A stretch of 64,000 bases of DNA, taken from the NCBI GenBank assembly GCA_002396485.1, contig DGXZ01000030.1:1-64000 (forward strand), read 5' to 3'. Positions within the stretch are counted from its first letter, which is position 1. Every line of letters starts with the position of its first letter. The notes beneath the pieces are model-generated. The model searched no databases and was not told the DNA's origin. It saw only the letters and a list, made by a program, of their open reading frames with translations. Position numbers and translations under genes: made by a program. Shown piece by piece: positions 35,080 to 44,166 of this stretch. Origin of the DNA: Spartobacteria bacterium UBA5019. GTDB taxonomy: Bacteria; Verrucomicrobiota; Verrucomicrobiia; Chthoniobacterales; Terrimicrobiaceae.

Positions 35080-35907
35080 ATGAAATATATCTTTGTATTT
35101 TTGACTGCCTTTTTTGGCCTTTTAACCTTGAGCTCTGCGGCTGATCCTTCAAATGCGGCCGCCGTTGTGGATTGGTCGGCTGGTTGGGTGCAAACGCCCG
35201 GGGCATGGGCGACTCTGGCCCTCTTGGTCGGGCTCGAGCTGGTGCTTGGTATCGACAACATTCTGGTCATCACGCTGGCCGTCGCACGCATCGAGCCCTC
35301 GCTCAGGGACAAGGCACGGAATATCGGTCTGCTTCTGGCGCTTGTTCTGCGCCTCGTTGCGCTATGTGGAGCGAGTCTGCTCATCAGTATGAGCAACCCG
35401 GTGACTTCGATTTTTGGTTTCAACCTCTCGGTGAAGGATATCATCCTACTGAGTGGCGGGCTTTTTCTGACATGGAAAGCGGTGAAGGAAATCCACCATT
35501 GTGTGGAACATCCCACGGCGGGCGAAGGCACAGGTGTTGGCGGCGCTGTGACGGCAACGTTCGCCTCGGCCATTCTGCAGATCGTGCTTTTGGATGCGGT
35601 ATTCTCGATTGATTCGGTGATTACGGCTGTGGGTCTGACATCCCACATGCAGGTGATCATACTGGCGGTGCTGGTTTCCTTCGGTGGCGTGCTGGCCTTT
35701 GCCAAGCCGATCGGCGAGTTTGTCGTCCGTCACGCTGCTCTGAAAATCTTGGCGCTCTCTTTTCTGGTCTGCATCGGAATGACCCTGATTCTTGAAGGTC
35801 TGCACAAGCATGTGGACAAGGAATTCCTCTACCTGCCGATGGGGTTTGCCCTGCTTGTGGAAATGCTGCAGATGCGGGCAAGCCGGAATGCGACACGCCA
35901 TCCATAA
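35080..35907 (+). CDS. TerC-family integral membrane protein (second paralogue)
   Basis: 275 aa. An N-terminal signal-like helix (IFVFLTAFFGLLTLSSAA), then about seven helices. Motifs GLELVLGIDNILVITLAVAR and LLDAVFSIDSVITAVG carry the Asp-Asn/Asp-Ser membrane pairs of TerC proteins. A 59-base gap with a CTCAAGTTGAG palindrome separates it from the permease. DedA lies just downstream on the same strand. Metal ion (possibly Mn) transport or export-linked metallation is the family theme; specificity unknown. Confidence 0.87.
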   Translation: MKYIFVFLTAFFGLLTLSSAADPSNAAAVVDWSAGWVQTPGAWATLALLVGLELVLGIDNILVITLAVARIEPSLRDKARNIGLLLALVLRLVALCGASLLISMSNPVTSIFGFNLSVKDIILLSGGLFLTWKAVKEIHHCVEHPTAGEGTGVGGAVTATFASAILQIVLLDAVFSIDSVITAVGLTSHMQVIILAVLVSFGGVLAFAKPIGEFVVRHAALKILALSFLVCIGMTLILEGLHKHVDKEFLYLPMGFALLVEMLQMRASRNATRHP

Positions 35908-35958
35908 TGCCGGGCGATTTCGGTTGCCTTGGCCAATGCGTCTGAGCATAACGACGCG

Positions 35959-36606
35959 ATGAGCGAGTTCATTGATTTTTTCCTGCACGCCGAAAAGCAC
36001 CTCGAGTGGTTTATCAAAAATTACAACCTCTGGATTTACGCCCTGCTTTTCGCCATCATTTTTTGTGAGACTGGCCTGATCGTAACGCCGTTTCTCCCGG
36101 GGGATTCCCTGCTTTTCGCCGTCGGAGCCCTGGCTGGCAAAGGTCTCATCGATTGGAAAATCATCACCCCCCTGCTGCTGGTGGCGGCCATCGTCGGCGA
36201 TGGCGTGAACTACGCGATCGGAAAGTGGATTGGTCCCAAAGTCTTTCACTACGAATCCAGCCGCTTTCTCAACAAGGCGCACCTCATGAAAGCCCATGCC
36301 TTCTACGAAAAATACGGAGGTCGTGCCATCATTCTCGCCCGCTTCGTTCCCATCGTTCGCACCTTCGCGCCCTTCGTGGCCGGGGTCGGTTCGATGACCT
36401 ACTCGAAATTTGCTTTCTACAATGTGACCGGTGCAATCCTCTGGGTCGGCCTCTTCCTCGGCGGTGGCTACTATTTCGGTGGACTCGAGATCGTGCAGAA
36501 AAACATGAAGCTCGTGATCCTCGGCATCATAGTCGTTTCAGTCCTGCCGATCGTGTGGGAATTCTTCAAAGCCTGGCTCGACAAACGCCGCGAGAACGCG
36601 GCGTAG
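35959..36606 (+). CDS. DedA-family membrane protein
   Basis: 215 aa from ATG 35959 (MSEFIDFFLHAEKHLEWF); a TTG at 35929 is open but unlikely. Signatures: IFCETGLIVTPFLPGDSLLFAVGAL, then RFVPIVRTFAPFVAGVGSM with the membrane-embedded Arg of the family, and four to five helices. DedA/DTT proteins include flippases that recycle undecaprenyl phosphate or phosphatidylethanolamine and support membrane potential. Ends convergently, 57 bases from metG. Confidence 0.9.
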   Translation: MSEFIDFFLHAEKHLEWFIKNYNLWIYALLFAIIFCETGLIVTPFLPGDSLLFAVGALAGKGLIDWKIITPLLLVAAIVGDGVNYAIGKWIGPKVFHYESSRFLNKAHLMKAHAFYEKYGGRAIILARFVPIVRTFAPFVAGVGSMTYSKFAFYNVTGAILWVGLFLGGGYYFGGLEIVQKNMKLVILGIIVVSVLPIVWEFFKAWLDKRRENAA

Positions 36607-36663
36607 GCGGAAATTTTAGACAAAATTTACAGGACGCAGTAGGGGCTTTTTTCTTGGCTGCCT

Positions 36664-38214
36664 TCACTCTTGCTGAGGCTCAATTCGGGGGAAGAGAGGG
36701 ACTGGCTCACCGAGTTGGTGGCCGTCCGGGAGCGCGCCCCACTGGGCGGCGGGGAGGGAAGCGTCGCCTGGCCAGTTGAGTTGGGCGCGTATGGCATCCG
36801 CTTCGTGGGGGATGATCGGTGACATGAGGATTGAGATGATGCGCAGGGACTCGGAGAGCGTGTAGAGAACCTCGTCGAGTTTATCGGATTGGGCTGGGTC
36901 TTTGGCGAGTTTCCACGGGGCGGTTTCCTCCACATACGCGTTGCAGCGGGTAACGATCTCCATCGCTGCCTCGATGGCGGCTTGGACTTGGTAGGATTTC
37001 ATAGCCGCATCGTAGGCGGCGGTTTTTTCCTGAATGAAGGCGGTGAGCGGTGAGTCCATCCGGCGCAGGATGCCGCTGCGGTAGCGCTTGGCCATGCTGA
37101 GGGTGCGGTTCAGAAGGTTGCCGAGGCTGTTGGCGAGTTCGGCATTGTAGCGCTGTTCGAGGCGCTCGATGCTGAAGTCGGCATCGCGCCCGGTGGAGAT
37201 GTCGCTGAGTAGGTAATACCGCACGGCAGCTTGGCCGTAGCGGGCTACGAGGACTTCGGGATCGATGCTGTTTCCGAGGCTTTTGCTCATCTTGGCACCG
37301 GAAATGTTCCACCAGCCATGGACGAGCAGCGTGGGCATCTCGGCGTCGGTGAAGCCGAGGGCTCGGAGCATGATCATCCAGTAAATGCCGTGGGGCGGTA
37401 TCAGGATGTCCTTGCCGATGACATGCAGGGCGGGCCAGCGGGATTTGAAAAGGCTGAGATCGGCTCCCGGCTTGGCGTCGTAGCCGGCGAAGCTGATGTA
37501 GTTCGAGAGGGCGTCGAACCAGACATAGGTTACAAAGGCGGGATCGAACGGAAGCTCGATGCCCCAGGTGAGGCGGGATTTCGGGCGGGAAATGCAGAGG
37601 TCGCCGGTGAGTTTCTCCACGGCGTTTCGAAGCTCGGCGACGCGGAAATCGGGGACGACGAGAGGATTCGCCGCTTCTGTGCGGGAGTCGATGAGATGGA
37701 GGAGCCAGTCGCGGTGCTCGGCGAGTTTGAAGTAGTAATTCTCCTCCTCGATCTCGACGACCTCGCCCCACTCGGGGCCGAACTCGCCATCGGGTCCGCG
37801 TTCTTTTTCGGTGAGGAATTGCTCCTGGCGCACGCTGTAGTAGCCGCTCTGCGTGGCTTTGTAGAATTGGCCTTCATCCCAGAGTCGCTGGAGCATGCCT
37901 TGCACGCAGGATTTGTGGATATTCTCCACGGTGGCGGCCCAGGCGTCGTGGCTGAGGTCGAGTTTTTTCCAGAGTTCCACGAATAGGCTGGTGATCTCGG
38001 CGACAAACTCGGCCGGCTCGACTCCGCGTTTCTGGGCCGATTGCTGAACCTTCTGTCCGTGCTGGTCCACGCCTGTGAGGAAGAACACATCGCGTCCGGC
38101 GAGGCGCTGGTAGCGGGCGATGGAGTCGGCAAGGACCTTCTCATAGGCGTGGCCGATGTGCGGCGCGCCGTTGGTGTAATCGATCGCAGTGGTGATGAAG
38201 AAAGTGTTCGGCAT
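36664..38214 (-). CDS. metG: Methionyl-tRNA synthetase
   Basis: 516 aa, the short form without the C-terminal tRNA-binding domain. Class I motifs: APHIGHAYEKV (HIGH) near residue 18 and GAKMSKSLGN (KMSKS) near 310. TGVDQHGQKVQ and GYYSVRQEQFLTE follow the zinc-free connective peptide type: the four-Cys knuckle of the E. coli enzyme is absent. The anticodon-binding helical domain occupies the last 170 residues. The leading ATG gives MPNTFFITTAIDYTNG, the usual start. The TPR protein and PpiD-like chaperone lie upstream in the same orientation. Confidence 0.95.
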   Translation of the reverse strand: MPNTFFITTAIDYTNGAPHIGHAYEKVLADSIARYQRLAGRDVFFLTGVDQHGQKVQQSAQKRGVEPAEFVAEITSLFVELWKKLDLSHDAWAATVENIHKSCVQGMLQRLWDEGQFYKATQSGYYSVRQEQFLTEKERGPDGEFGPEWGEVVEIEEENYYFKLAEHRDWLLHLIDSRTEAANPLVVPDFRVAELRNAVEKLTGDLCISRPKSRLTWGIELPFDPAFVTYVWFDALSNYISFAGYDAKPGADLSLFKSRWPALHVIGKDILIPPHGIYWMIMLRALGFTDAEMPTLLVHGWWNISGAKMSKSLGNSIDPEVLVARYGQAAVRYYLLSDISTGRDADFSIERLEQRYNAELANSLGNLLNRTLSMAKRYRSGILRRMDSPLTAFIQEKTAAYDAAMKSYQVQAAIEAAMEIVTRCNAYVEETAPWKLAKDPAQSDKLDEVLYTLSESLRIISILMSPIIPHEADAIRAQLNWPGDASLPAAQWGALPDGHQLGEPVPLFPRIEPQQE

Positions 38215-38220
38215 GGTGTG

Positions 38221-38559
38221 TCAGGAGTCGGTTTTGATTTTTCCGCCCCAGGAGAGGATGCGCGCCTTGCCGCCTGCGGCTTCAGCCTCCTTGATCTGGC
38301 TGTTGCGGACATGGAAAAGCGAGAGGCTGGACCAGGCCAGCATGTCCTGCGGACGGAGCTTTACGGCTTGAAGCCCAGCTTCAACGGCCTCGGCGTTGCG
38401 GCCGTTTTTCATCAGCGACATGCCGAGTGCGTGCCAGCCCTCGAAAAAATCGGGATCCATCTCGACACAGCGCCGGTATTTCTCGATCGCCGCATCCAGA
38501 TCGCCAACAGCGATGTCCCCCGTGGCATCGTCGAAAAGCTCCTCGATCTTTTGAGCCAT
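38221..38559 (-). CDS. Small tetratricopeptide-repeat protein
   Basis: 112 aa from ATG 38559. Two TPR units are visible (AIEKYRRCVEMDPDFFEGWH and NAEAVEAGLQAVKLRPQDMLAW). No signal peptide, so cytoplasmic. Its ATG overlaps the stop of the PpiD-like gene by one base, and it ends seven bases before the metG start, so all three are likely one operon. Probably a protein-protein adaptor; partner unknown. Confidence 0.8.
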   Translation of the reverse strand: MAQKIEELFDDATGDIAVGDLDAAIEKYRRCVEMDPDFFEGWHALGMSLMKNGRNAEAVEAGLQAVKLRPQDMLAWSSLSLFHVRNSQIKEAEAAGGKARILSWGGKIKTDS

Positions 38560-40070
38560 CAACCTTGGCGGCCTTCCGGCATGGTGATGCGCGCGGCTTC
38601 GCGGCTCACACGCAGCCACTCCATGAACAGCAGATCGCGTTTGTTGCGGAGCAGGCTTTCGCGAATCTGCGACTCCCGGGCGCCAAAGGCCATTTGATCG
38701 ACTGGAGCACGGGACTGGAGCTGCGCGACAAAAGCACCCCAGGGGGCTCCTTCGAGGTTTGAAATCTCGCCTTCCTTGAGCAGAAGAGTGGAACCCGCGA
38801 TGGCTTGGTTTTCGGGGGATGTCGATTCGGCGGCGGCTACCACATTTTTGATTTCCTCGACTTTGAGATTCTGCACGGCGGCGGCCTCGGTGAAGGATTT
38901 TCCTGCGGCAACGGCGGCGCGAAGGGCGTTTGCTGCGGATGTCGCATCGGCTGTAAAAATCTGCTCGGCCTTCTGCGCGCGGAGTTGCGCTTCGATGCGC
39001 GGACGGGCCTCGTCGAGGGTGAGGGGACGGGCCGGATTTACGGTGGTGACTTCGATGACATAAAAAGCATCTCCAGACTGGATCACATCGCTCGTCGCGC
39101 CTGTTTTGGGTATGAGGAATGTGGCGGGAACGATGTCGGACATGGTTTCCGCATTGAGGGCAGGGGATGGTTGGGCTGGGTTTCCCGTGCGGTCGAAAGC
39201 GGCAAGTTTGACGATCTTTGCGCCGGCCTTTGCGGCGAGTTGCTCAAGCGATGATCCTGCCTGCGCGAGGGAGTCAGTAAGCTCGCTGGCGGCATTGGCG
39301 AGCTTCTGGAGGGCATCGACCTTTTCCTTGCCCTCGAGCTTGGAGCCAGCAGGAAGCTCAAAAACCACGCAACTCGCCTCGCGTGTTTCATTCGTCAGCA
39401 GAGAGGATTGGTTTTGCTGGTAGATTGCGGAGACCTCCTCGGGTGAGACTTGGATTTTGTCCGCGTCCTTCATGCGTTCGAATTTCACGAAGCCTGCGGT
39501 GACTGGTTGGAAAGCGCGCGCCATCGCCTGCATCTCGCCTTCGCCGATGGCGGCGGGGGCTTCAACGATTTTGCTGAGAGCCTCAAGGCGTAGGGAGTCG
39601 CGGATCACATCCTCAAGCTGGCGCTCGGTGAATCCGCGCGGCGCGAGTTGTTCGCTCACAAACTGTCCGTATTTCAGGGGGTCGAATTTTCCCGTGACTT
39701 GGAAAATGGGAATCTGCTTGATGCGGTTTGCTACCTGATCATCGGTGGGTTCGATACCGAGTTCGCGCGACTGGTGCTGCAGGACAAGAAGGTTCCAGAC
39801 AAACTCAGTCAGGGCGCGATCCTGATCCTGTGCGGTTCCGCCGAGTTTTTGCAAAAGCTCGAATTGCCCGAGCGCGAGGGTGAGTTGGTAGTTTTTGACC
39901 TGACGGTCGATCGCAAGCGGAGTCAGTGACTTTCCGTAAATCGTCGGGTTCTTAATCGTGGCCAACTCGTCGAGTTGAGTCGTATTGTAGAGGAAAATAA
40001 ATGCTACGATCGTCAAAACGGCCACCACCAGCATTAGGATCCGTTGATTTTTTCTGAGAACTTGAATCAT
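38559..40070 (-). CDS. Membrane-anchored SurA/PpiD-like periplasmic chaperone
   Basis: 503 aa. A single N-terminal anchor (ILMLVVAVLTIVAFIFLYN, about 11-29) is followed by a SurA_N-like region (ALTEFVWNLLVLQHQSRELGI, residues 85-105) and a long alanine/glutamate-rich domain. PpiD and SurA help outer-membrane proteins fold. A parvulin domain is not obvious: the conserved His-x-Leu and Gly-Pro-Phe motifs are not seen. It may therefore be a pure chaperone without isomerase activity. Divergent from the TPR/ExbB operon by 55 bases. Confidence 0.75.
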   Translation of the reverse strand: MIQVLRKNQRILMLVVAVLTIVAFIFLYNTTQLDELATIKNPTIYGKSLTPLAIDRQVKNYQLTLALGQFELLQKLGGTAQDQDRALTEFVWNLLVLQHQSRELGIEPTDDQVANRIKQIPIFQVTGKFDPLKYGQFVSEQLAPRGFTERQLEDVIRDSLRLEALSKIVEAPAAIGEGEMQAMARAFQPVTAGFVKFERMKDADKIQVSPEEVSAIYQQNQSSLLTNETREASCVVFELPAGSKLEGKEKVDALQKLANAASELTDSLAQAGSSLEQLAAKAGAKIVKLAAFDRTGNPAQPSPALNAETMSDIVPATFLIPKTGATSDVIQSGDAFYVIEVTTVNPARPLTLDEARPRIEAQLRAQKAEQIFTADATSAANALRAAVAAGKSFTEAAAVQNLKVEEIKNVVAAAESTSPENQAIAGSTLLLKEGEISNLEGAPWGAFVAQLQSRAPVDQMAFGARESQIRESLLRNKRDLLFMEWLRVSREAARITMPEGRQG

Positions 40071-40125
40071 AAAATTTGATGAAAATATTGATTAACGAGC
40101 CGAAAGGTATTAGAGATTCACGCCA

Positions 40126-40866
40126 ATGAAAGCAAGCATCCCCCGTCTCTGGTTCGTGGCCGCCGCTCTTTTGGTGACTCCTTTTTCTTTGATCAAGGCG
40201 CAGGATGTCGTCGTTCAAAAAGACGGCCAGCGGCGTGAGGGCGAGATCACAGGAGTCAAGGCCGATGCCATTCGCATCAAAATCGGGCCTGTCGAAACAG
40301 CCGTTCAATTGGCGAATGTTCAGTCTGTGGAAAAAGTGGCACCTGCCGATTTCGATGCCGCCAATGAATTCTGGCGAGCGGGCAACGCCGCTGGTGCGCT
40401 GGCCAAGCTCGAGCCGCTCACGCAGAAGTTCAGCGGCCTCCCCGCGCCATGGGCTGAGCGGGCAACCTCCCTGCTTCCCGAGTTGTATATCTCCCAAGGG
40501 CGTGCTGCCGATGCGGAGACGGCCTTCAAAAATTTCCAAAAACTTTACCCCGGCGCAGGCTCCTCCTCTGAGCTCTTGCTAGCCCGGCTTGCGATCGCCA
40601 AGAAGGATTTCGTTACCGCTCGTGCGAAGCTTGCGCCGATCGTCGAGGCTGCCAAGCAGACCAAGTTGCCGGCTGGAACCGATGCCGTGGCCATGAGCCA
40701 AGCACTCTGCCTTCTGGCCGAAATTCAGGAAGCCGACGGTGAAAAATCCGAGGCTCTCGGAAATTATCTTCTTGTCACAACCCTCTTCAAAAACGATCCA
40801 TCTTCCGCAACTCGCGCCGCAACCCGCGCCGAGGCCCTCGAAAAAGAAAAAATCATCGTTCCCTGA
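40126..40866 (+). CDS. Secreted TPR-like protein heading the ExbB/ExbD operon
   Basis: 246 aa with signal peptide (LWFVAAALLVTPFSLIKAQ). The mature N-terminus DVVVQKDGQRREGEITGVK and IRIKIGPVETAVQL is a short beta-barrel-like segment; residues 75-230 contain TPR-like repeats (AANEFWRAGNAAGALAKLEP, SEALGNYLLVTTLFKNDPSS). It ends 23 bases before the ExbB gene. Such a periplasmic solenoid beside a proton-channel motor could contact the cell wall or a TonB-like partner. Function unassigned. Confidence 0.72.
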   Translation: MKASIPRLWFVAAALLVTPFSLIKAQDVVVQKDGQRREGEITGVKADAIRIKIGPVETAVQLANVQSVEKVAPADFDAANEFWRAGNAAGALAKLEPLTQKFSGLPAPWAERATSLLPELYISQGRAADAETAFKNFQKLYPGAGSSSELLLARLAIAKKDFVTARAKLAPIVEAAKQTKLPAGTDAVAMSQALCLLAEIQEADGEKSEALGNYLLVTTLFKNDPSSATRAATRAEALEKEKIIVP

Positions 40867-40889
40867 TTCTCCCAAATCCGATCAAACCC

Positions 40890-41792
40890 ATGCAAAAAAC
40901 AAACTCAGTCATCCATCGCATCCTCCCGTTCTTCCTCCTGCTGGCATCTGGCCCCTTGACCTATGCCGCAGACAAGACGCCAGATCAAATGAGCATCATC
41001 GAGACCATCCTCCACGGTGGTCCGCTGATCGTGATGATCTGGATATGTATTTTGGGCACATCCATGATCTTGGTGACATTTACGATCCAGCTCTTCATGG
41101 CATTGCGTTCTGAAAACCTCGCGCCCAAAGCCCTCATGGAATCGCTGAATTCCACCATACAAGCTGGGAATTACCAAGAGGCTTGGGAAACCTGCAAAGC
41201 AAATAAGGCTTATGTAGCCAAAGTTCTCCAAGGTGCCCTTGAGCGTCTGGGCCGTGGTCAGGATGCCGTTCAAGGTGCTCTCATTGAGTACGGGCTGCGT
41301 CAAGCCCAGCCGATCAAAACAAAAATCAGCTACATTTCAGTCATTGGAGTTATTGCTCCCATGATCGGGTTGCTCGGAACAGTTATCGGAATGATGGGCG
41401 CTTTCGCCGTTCTCGGTTCCTCTGGTGTGGCTGACCCGCGAGGCCTCGCCCTCCGGATCGGTGAGGTGCTTATGGCGACGGCCAGCGGTCTCTTCATAGC
41501 GATCCCAGCTTTCATTTTCTATTACTATTTCCGCAACCTCACCACGATCGTGGTTGGTCTCTCGGATGACAAACTCCAGCACCTCATGGCCGATGTGCCA
41601 TTTGAGGAGTTGCATGGAATCATCATTGGTGATGGAGCGGATGGATCCTTCACGCCTCACGCGGCTGCTTCCGGTGCCTCGCAAAAAATCGGGGCAGCCG
41701 CCGAAGCAAACTGTCCGGTTTGCAACGGTGCCATCTCTGTTGGAGAAACCCCTTGCCCTCATTGCGGATCGCCTATTGATTGGGGAACATAA
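40890..41792 (+). CDS. MotA/TolQ/ExbB-type proton channel with C-terminal zinc ribbon
   Basis: 300 aa. A signal-like first helix (ILPFFLLLASGPLTYA), then the three ExbB helices: one near residue 50, and the conserved pair KISYISVIGVIAPMIGLLGTVIGMMGAF (about 145-172) and GEVLMATASGLFIAIPAFIF (about 190-215). The core motif GLLGTV is intact. After residue 265 there is an unusual extension, CPVCNGAISVGETPCPHCG, a CxxC...CxxC zinc-ribbon. ExbB pumps protons to energise ExbD/TonB or TolR-type partners; two ExbD genes follow. Confidence 0.9.
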   Translation: MQKTNSVIHRILPFFLLLASGPLTYAADKTPDQMSIIETILHGGPLIVMIWICILGTSMILVTFTIQLFMALRSENLAPKALMESLNSTIQAGNYQEAWETCKANKAYVAKVLQGALERLGRGQDAVQGALIEYGLRQAQPIKTKISYISVIGVIAPMIGLLGTVIGMMGAFAVLGSSGVADPRGLALRIGEVLMATASGLFIAIPAFIFYYYFRNLTTIVVGLSDDKLQHLMADVPFEELHGIIIGDGADGSFTPHAAASGASQKIGAAAEANCPVCNGAISVGETPCPHCGSPIDWGT

Positions 41793-41805
41793 TTTCTCTT
41801 AAAAA

Positions 41806-42291
41806 ATGTCCGACGCAACCAATCCCCGCAGAAAGAAAAAGCCCGTCCGCAAGCCAGAACACGAGCCCGAGCCCGAGTTCCAGATCGCTCCGATGATTGA
41901 TATTCTTCTGGTCTTGCTCGTGTTCTTCATGTCCATCAGCTCGACGGAAGTGTTGCAGTCGAACAAGGAAATCAATCTCCCCATCGCTAAAGAAGCCAAG
42001 GAGGCCAAGGACAATCCCGGTCAGGTTATCATCAATGTCACCTACACAGCCATCAATGGCACGACAGCCATTGAGGTGGATCAAAAAGATTATGCCATGC
42101 CAGCTGAAATCGTTTCCATTCTTCAAAACAAGGTCAGCGTGAATCCCATGGTTCGTGTTCTGATCCGCGCCGATCGCGAGGTCCGCTATGACTACGTTCG
42201 GAAAGTTCTTGAGGCCGTTGGACAATCCGGGGTGGGTAATGTAACTTTCTCAGTAGTGGATAAAGACGCCAACGCTCCAGCAGCATCCTAA
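41806..42291 (+). CDS. ExbD/TolR-family protein (first)
   Basis: 161 aa. Basic N-terminus with KKPVRK, then FQIAPMIDILLVLLVFFM with the essential membrane Asp, and a periplasmic domain ending in RVLIRADREVRYDYVRKVLEAV, the TolR/ExbD signature. Pairs with the ExbB-like protein 13 bases upstream to form a proton-driven motor. The start (CTTAAAAAATG) has no Shine-Dalgarno motif. Confidence 0.92.
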   Translation: MSDATNPRRKKKPVRKPEHEPEPEFQIAPMIDILLVLLVFFMSISSTEVLQSNKEINLPIAKEAKEAKDNPGQVIINVTYTAINGTTAIEVDQKDYAMPAEIVSILQNKVSVNPMVRVLIRADREVRYDYVRKVLEAVGQSGVGNVTFSVVDKDANAPAAS

Positions 42292-42359
42292 TAACTCCCC
42301 ATATGCAAATCGACACTCAAATCATTCAAAATCTTTCAACCGGAGGGCTGTTCTAAGCC

Positions 42360-42782
42360 ATGGGTGGAGGTGGTGTATCCGAAGACGGAGATCCGGGTTT
42401 TCAAATTGCCCCGATGGTAGATGTTGTATTCGTGCTTCTGCTGTTCTTCATGGCGTCAGCAGGATCTCAAGTTATTGAAAAAGAGCTAAATATCAGTCTT
42501 CCCAGTGGCCGCTCCGCTGGTGCTGCCGGAGCCGTTCCATCGACGCCGATCATCATCGACATCCTGCCCGACGGCAAGGTCCAGATGAACAACAAAGTCT
42601 ATGATTCTCCGCAGAGCCGGGAGCTGCCTGAGCTTAGGACTTGGCTCAAAGAGACGATTGCAAAGTTCGGTGACAAGGATCCCGTGATTCTCCGGCCTGA
42701 CCCCATGACGAAGCATGAGCGTGTCATGGATGTCCTCAACGCGGCCTCGGCGTCCGGCGTTACCAAACTCTCTTTCAGCTGA
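42360..42782 (+). CDS. ExbD/TolR-family protein (second)
   Basis: 140 aa. FQIAPMVDVVFVLLLFFMASAG holds the membrane Asp; the periplasmic part ends PVILRPDPMTKHERVMDVLNAA, matching the ExbD fold. Its sequence differs clearly from the first ExbD, so the motor may be a hetero-ExbD complex. A stretch GGAGGG lies 17 bases upstream of the ATG, inside a possible 17-codon ORF (42303-42356). The AsmA-like gene starts nine bases after its stop. Confidence 0.9.
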   Translation: MGGGGVSEDGDPGFQIAPMVDVVFVLLLFFMASAGSQVIEKELNISLPSGRSAGAAGAVPSTPIIIDILPDGKVQMNNKVYDSPQSRELPELRTWLKETIAKFGDKDPVILRPDPMTKHERVMDVLNAASASGVTKLSFS

Positions 42783-42791
42783 CGTTCGCCC

Positions 42792-44150
42792 GTGCGCGGC
42801 GCAAGGCATTCTTCGAACTCTCGCCGAAGAGTTCTTATTGTGTTATTTTTTTGTGCGCTGCTTGGATGTGCTGCGGTTTTCCTTTTCATCCAGATCGGAC
42901 GCTTCGTGCATAGTCCGGAATTTTCCCATTTCATAGCCTCCCGTGCCGGAGCGGCATTGAAAGCGGAGGCCACGCTCCACCCCCTGCGCTGGGATGGCGA
43001 TTCCGCGCTCAGTGAGAGTTTGATGATCATTGGCCACGAGTCGGCCGCACTGGATCGATTGGAAGCCAAAGTTTTGCGTGCCCAATGGGACTGGCGTGCC
43101 CTGCTCTCGGGGGGGTGGAAAATCGAAAAAATTGAGATTCAGGCCCTCTCCGCCAACTTCAAAATGAAATCCGCAGCCGAGATAGACAACGCCCCTTCCG
43201 ACTTTGCCAAGAACCCGGCGGCATCCTCATTCCTCGCCTCGTGGCTGCCTTCACGCTTCGAGTTCGGAGGCTTTGATGTGCGGAAGGCCGATCTGCGTTT
43301 CGGGGAAATTCAAAGCAACGGCCAGGCTCTCACAGTTCAACCTGTTGACGGGGGATACAACATCGAGGCAAGGGGAGGTTCTCTTCTTATTCCCGGGCTG
43401 CCGCCTCTCGCGCACGCACAGAGTCGCATTCGCGAGCGTGAAGGCATTTACTACCTCGACGATTCCCGTTTTTTTCTTCCCAGTGTCGGATCGGTTGTGG
43501 CATCGGGAAATACCGGCACGAAAGCGAGGTTGACGCTCGTCTGGGACGGCGTTCCAATCGCTATGCTTCCTGTCACCAACTTGGCAAAATACGTCGACGG
43601 CACAAGTCAGGGGCAGGCCACACTTGATGCCCAAGGGGCCTGGCGTGGCAACATCAGCTTCACAGGTGCCCGCCTCCACGATCTGCCTCTGTTAAAAAAC
43701 GCGGCCGCTTTTCTTCGCGATTCCTCTTGGAGCAATCCCTCGCTACAGAAACTCAGCACCGACTTCGAATGGTCTGAGGGAAACCTGACGCTTACGAACC
43801 TCGTGATCGAATCCGCAGGCCTTGCCCGCATCGAGGGCAGCTTGCGCATTGCTCAAGACAGCACTCTCTCCGGGCAACTCGAATTGGGCCTTGATTTCAA
43901 CACTTTGAAATTGCTCCCCGGAGCACGGGAGACAGTCTTCGCCACCTCGCGCAATGGCTGGTACTGGTCCCCCGTCCAAATCGGAGGCTCAGTGTCCAAT
44001 CCTAAGGAAGACCTCTCCCCCCGCCTCGCCGCATGCGTGGCCGGGGCTGTTCTTCTCAACGAGAGCGGCAAGACGCTCGACGCCGTTCCCTCGACCGCCA
44101 TCGACGCCGCCAAGGAACTCATCAATATGTTCACGCCCTTTCTCCCATGA
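42792..44150 (+). CDS. AsmA/TamB-like membrane-anchored protein
   Basis: 452 aa from a GTG at 42792. A basic N-terminus and one membrane helix (VLIVLFFCALLGCAAVFLFI, about 14-33) precede a long periplasmic beta-rich region with alternating hydrophobic patterns (RIEGSLRIAQDSTLSGQLEL, SIDAAKELINMF at the end). This resembles AsmA/DUF748/TamB bridge proteins that carry lipids between membranes. It is the last gene of the TPR-ExbB-ExbD-ExbD operon, followed by a 38-base palindrome. Exact family uncertain. Confidence 0.62.
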   Translation: MRGARHSSNSRRRVLIVLFFCALLGCAAVFLFIQIGRFVHSPEFSHFIASRAGAALKAEATLHPLRWDGDSALSESLMIIGHESAALDRLEAKVLRAQWDWRALLSGGWKIEKIEIQALSANFKMKSAAEIDNAPSDFAKNPAASSFLASWLPSRFEFGGFDVRKADLRFGEIQSNGQALTVQPVDGGYNIEARGGSLLIPGLPPLAHAQSRIREREGIYYLDDSRFFLPSVGSVVASGNTGTKARLTLVWDGVPIAMLPVTNLAKYVDGTSQGQATLDAQGAWRGNISFTGARLHDLPLLKNAAAFLRDSSWSNPSLQKLSTDFEWSEGNLTLTNLVIESAGLARIEGSLRIAQDSTLSGQLELGLDFNTLKLLPGARETVFATSRNGWYWSPVQIGGSVSNPKEDLSPRLAACVAGAVLLNESGKTLDAVPSTAIDAAKELINMFTPFLP

Positions 44151-44166
44151 GGTCATTCTTTCGAGC

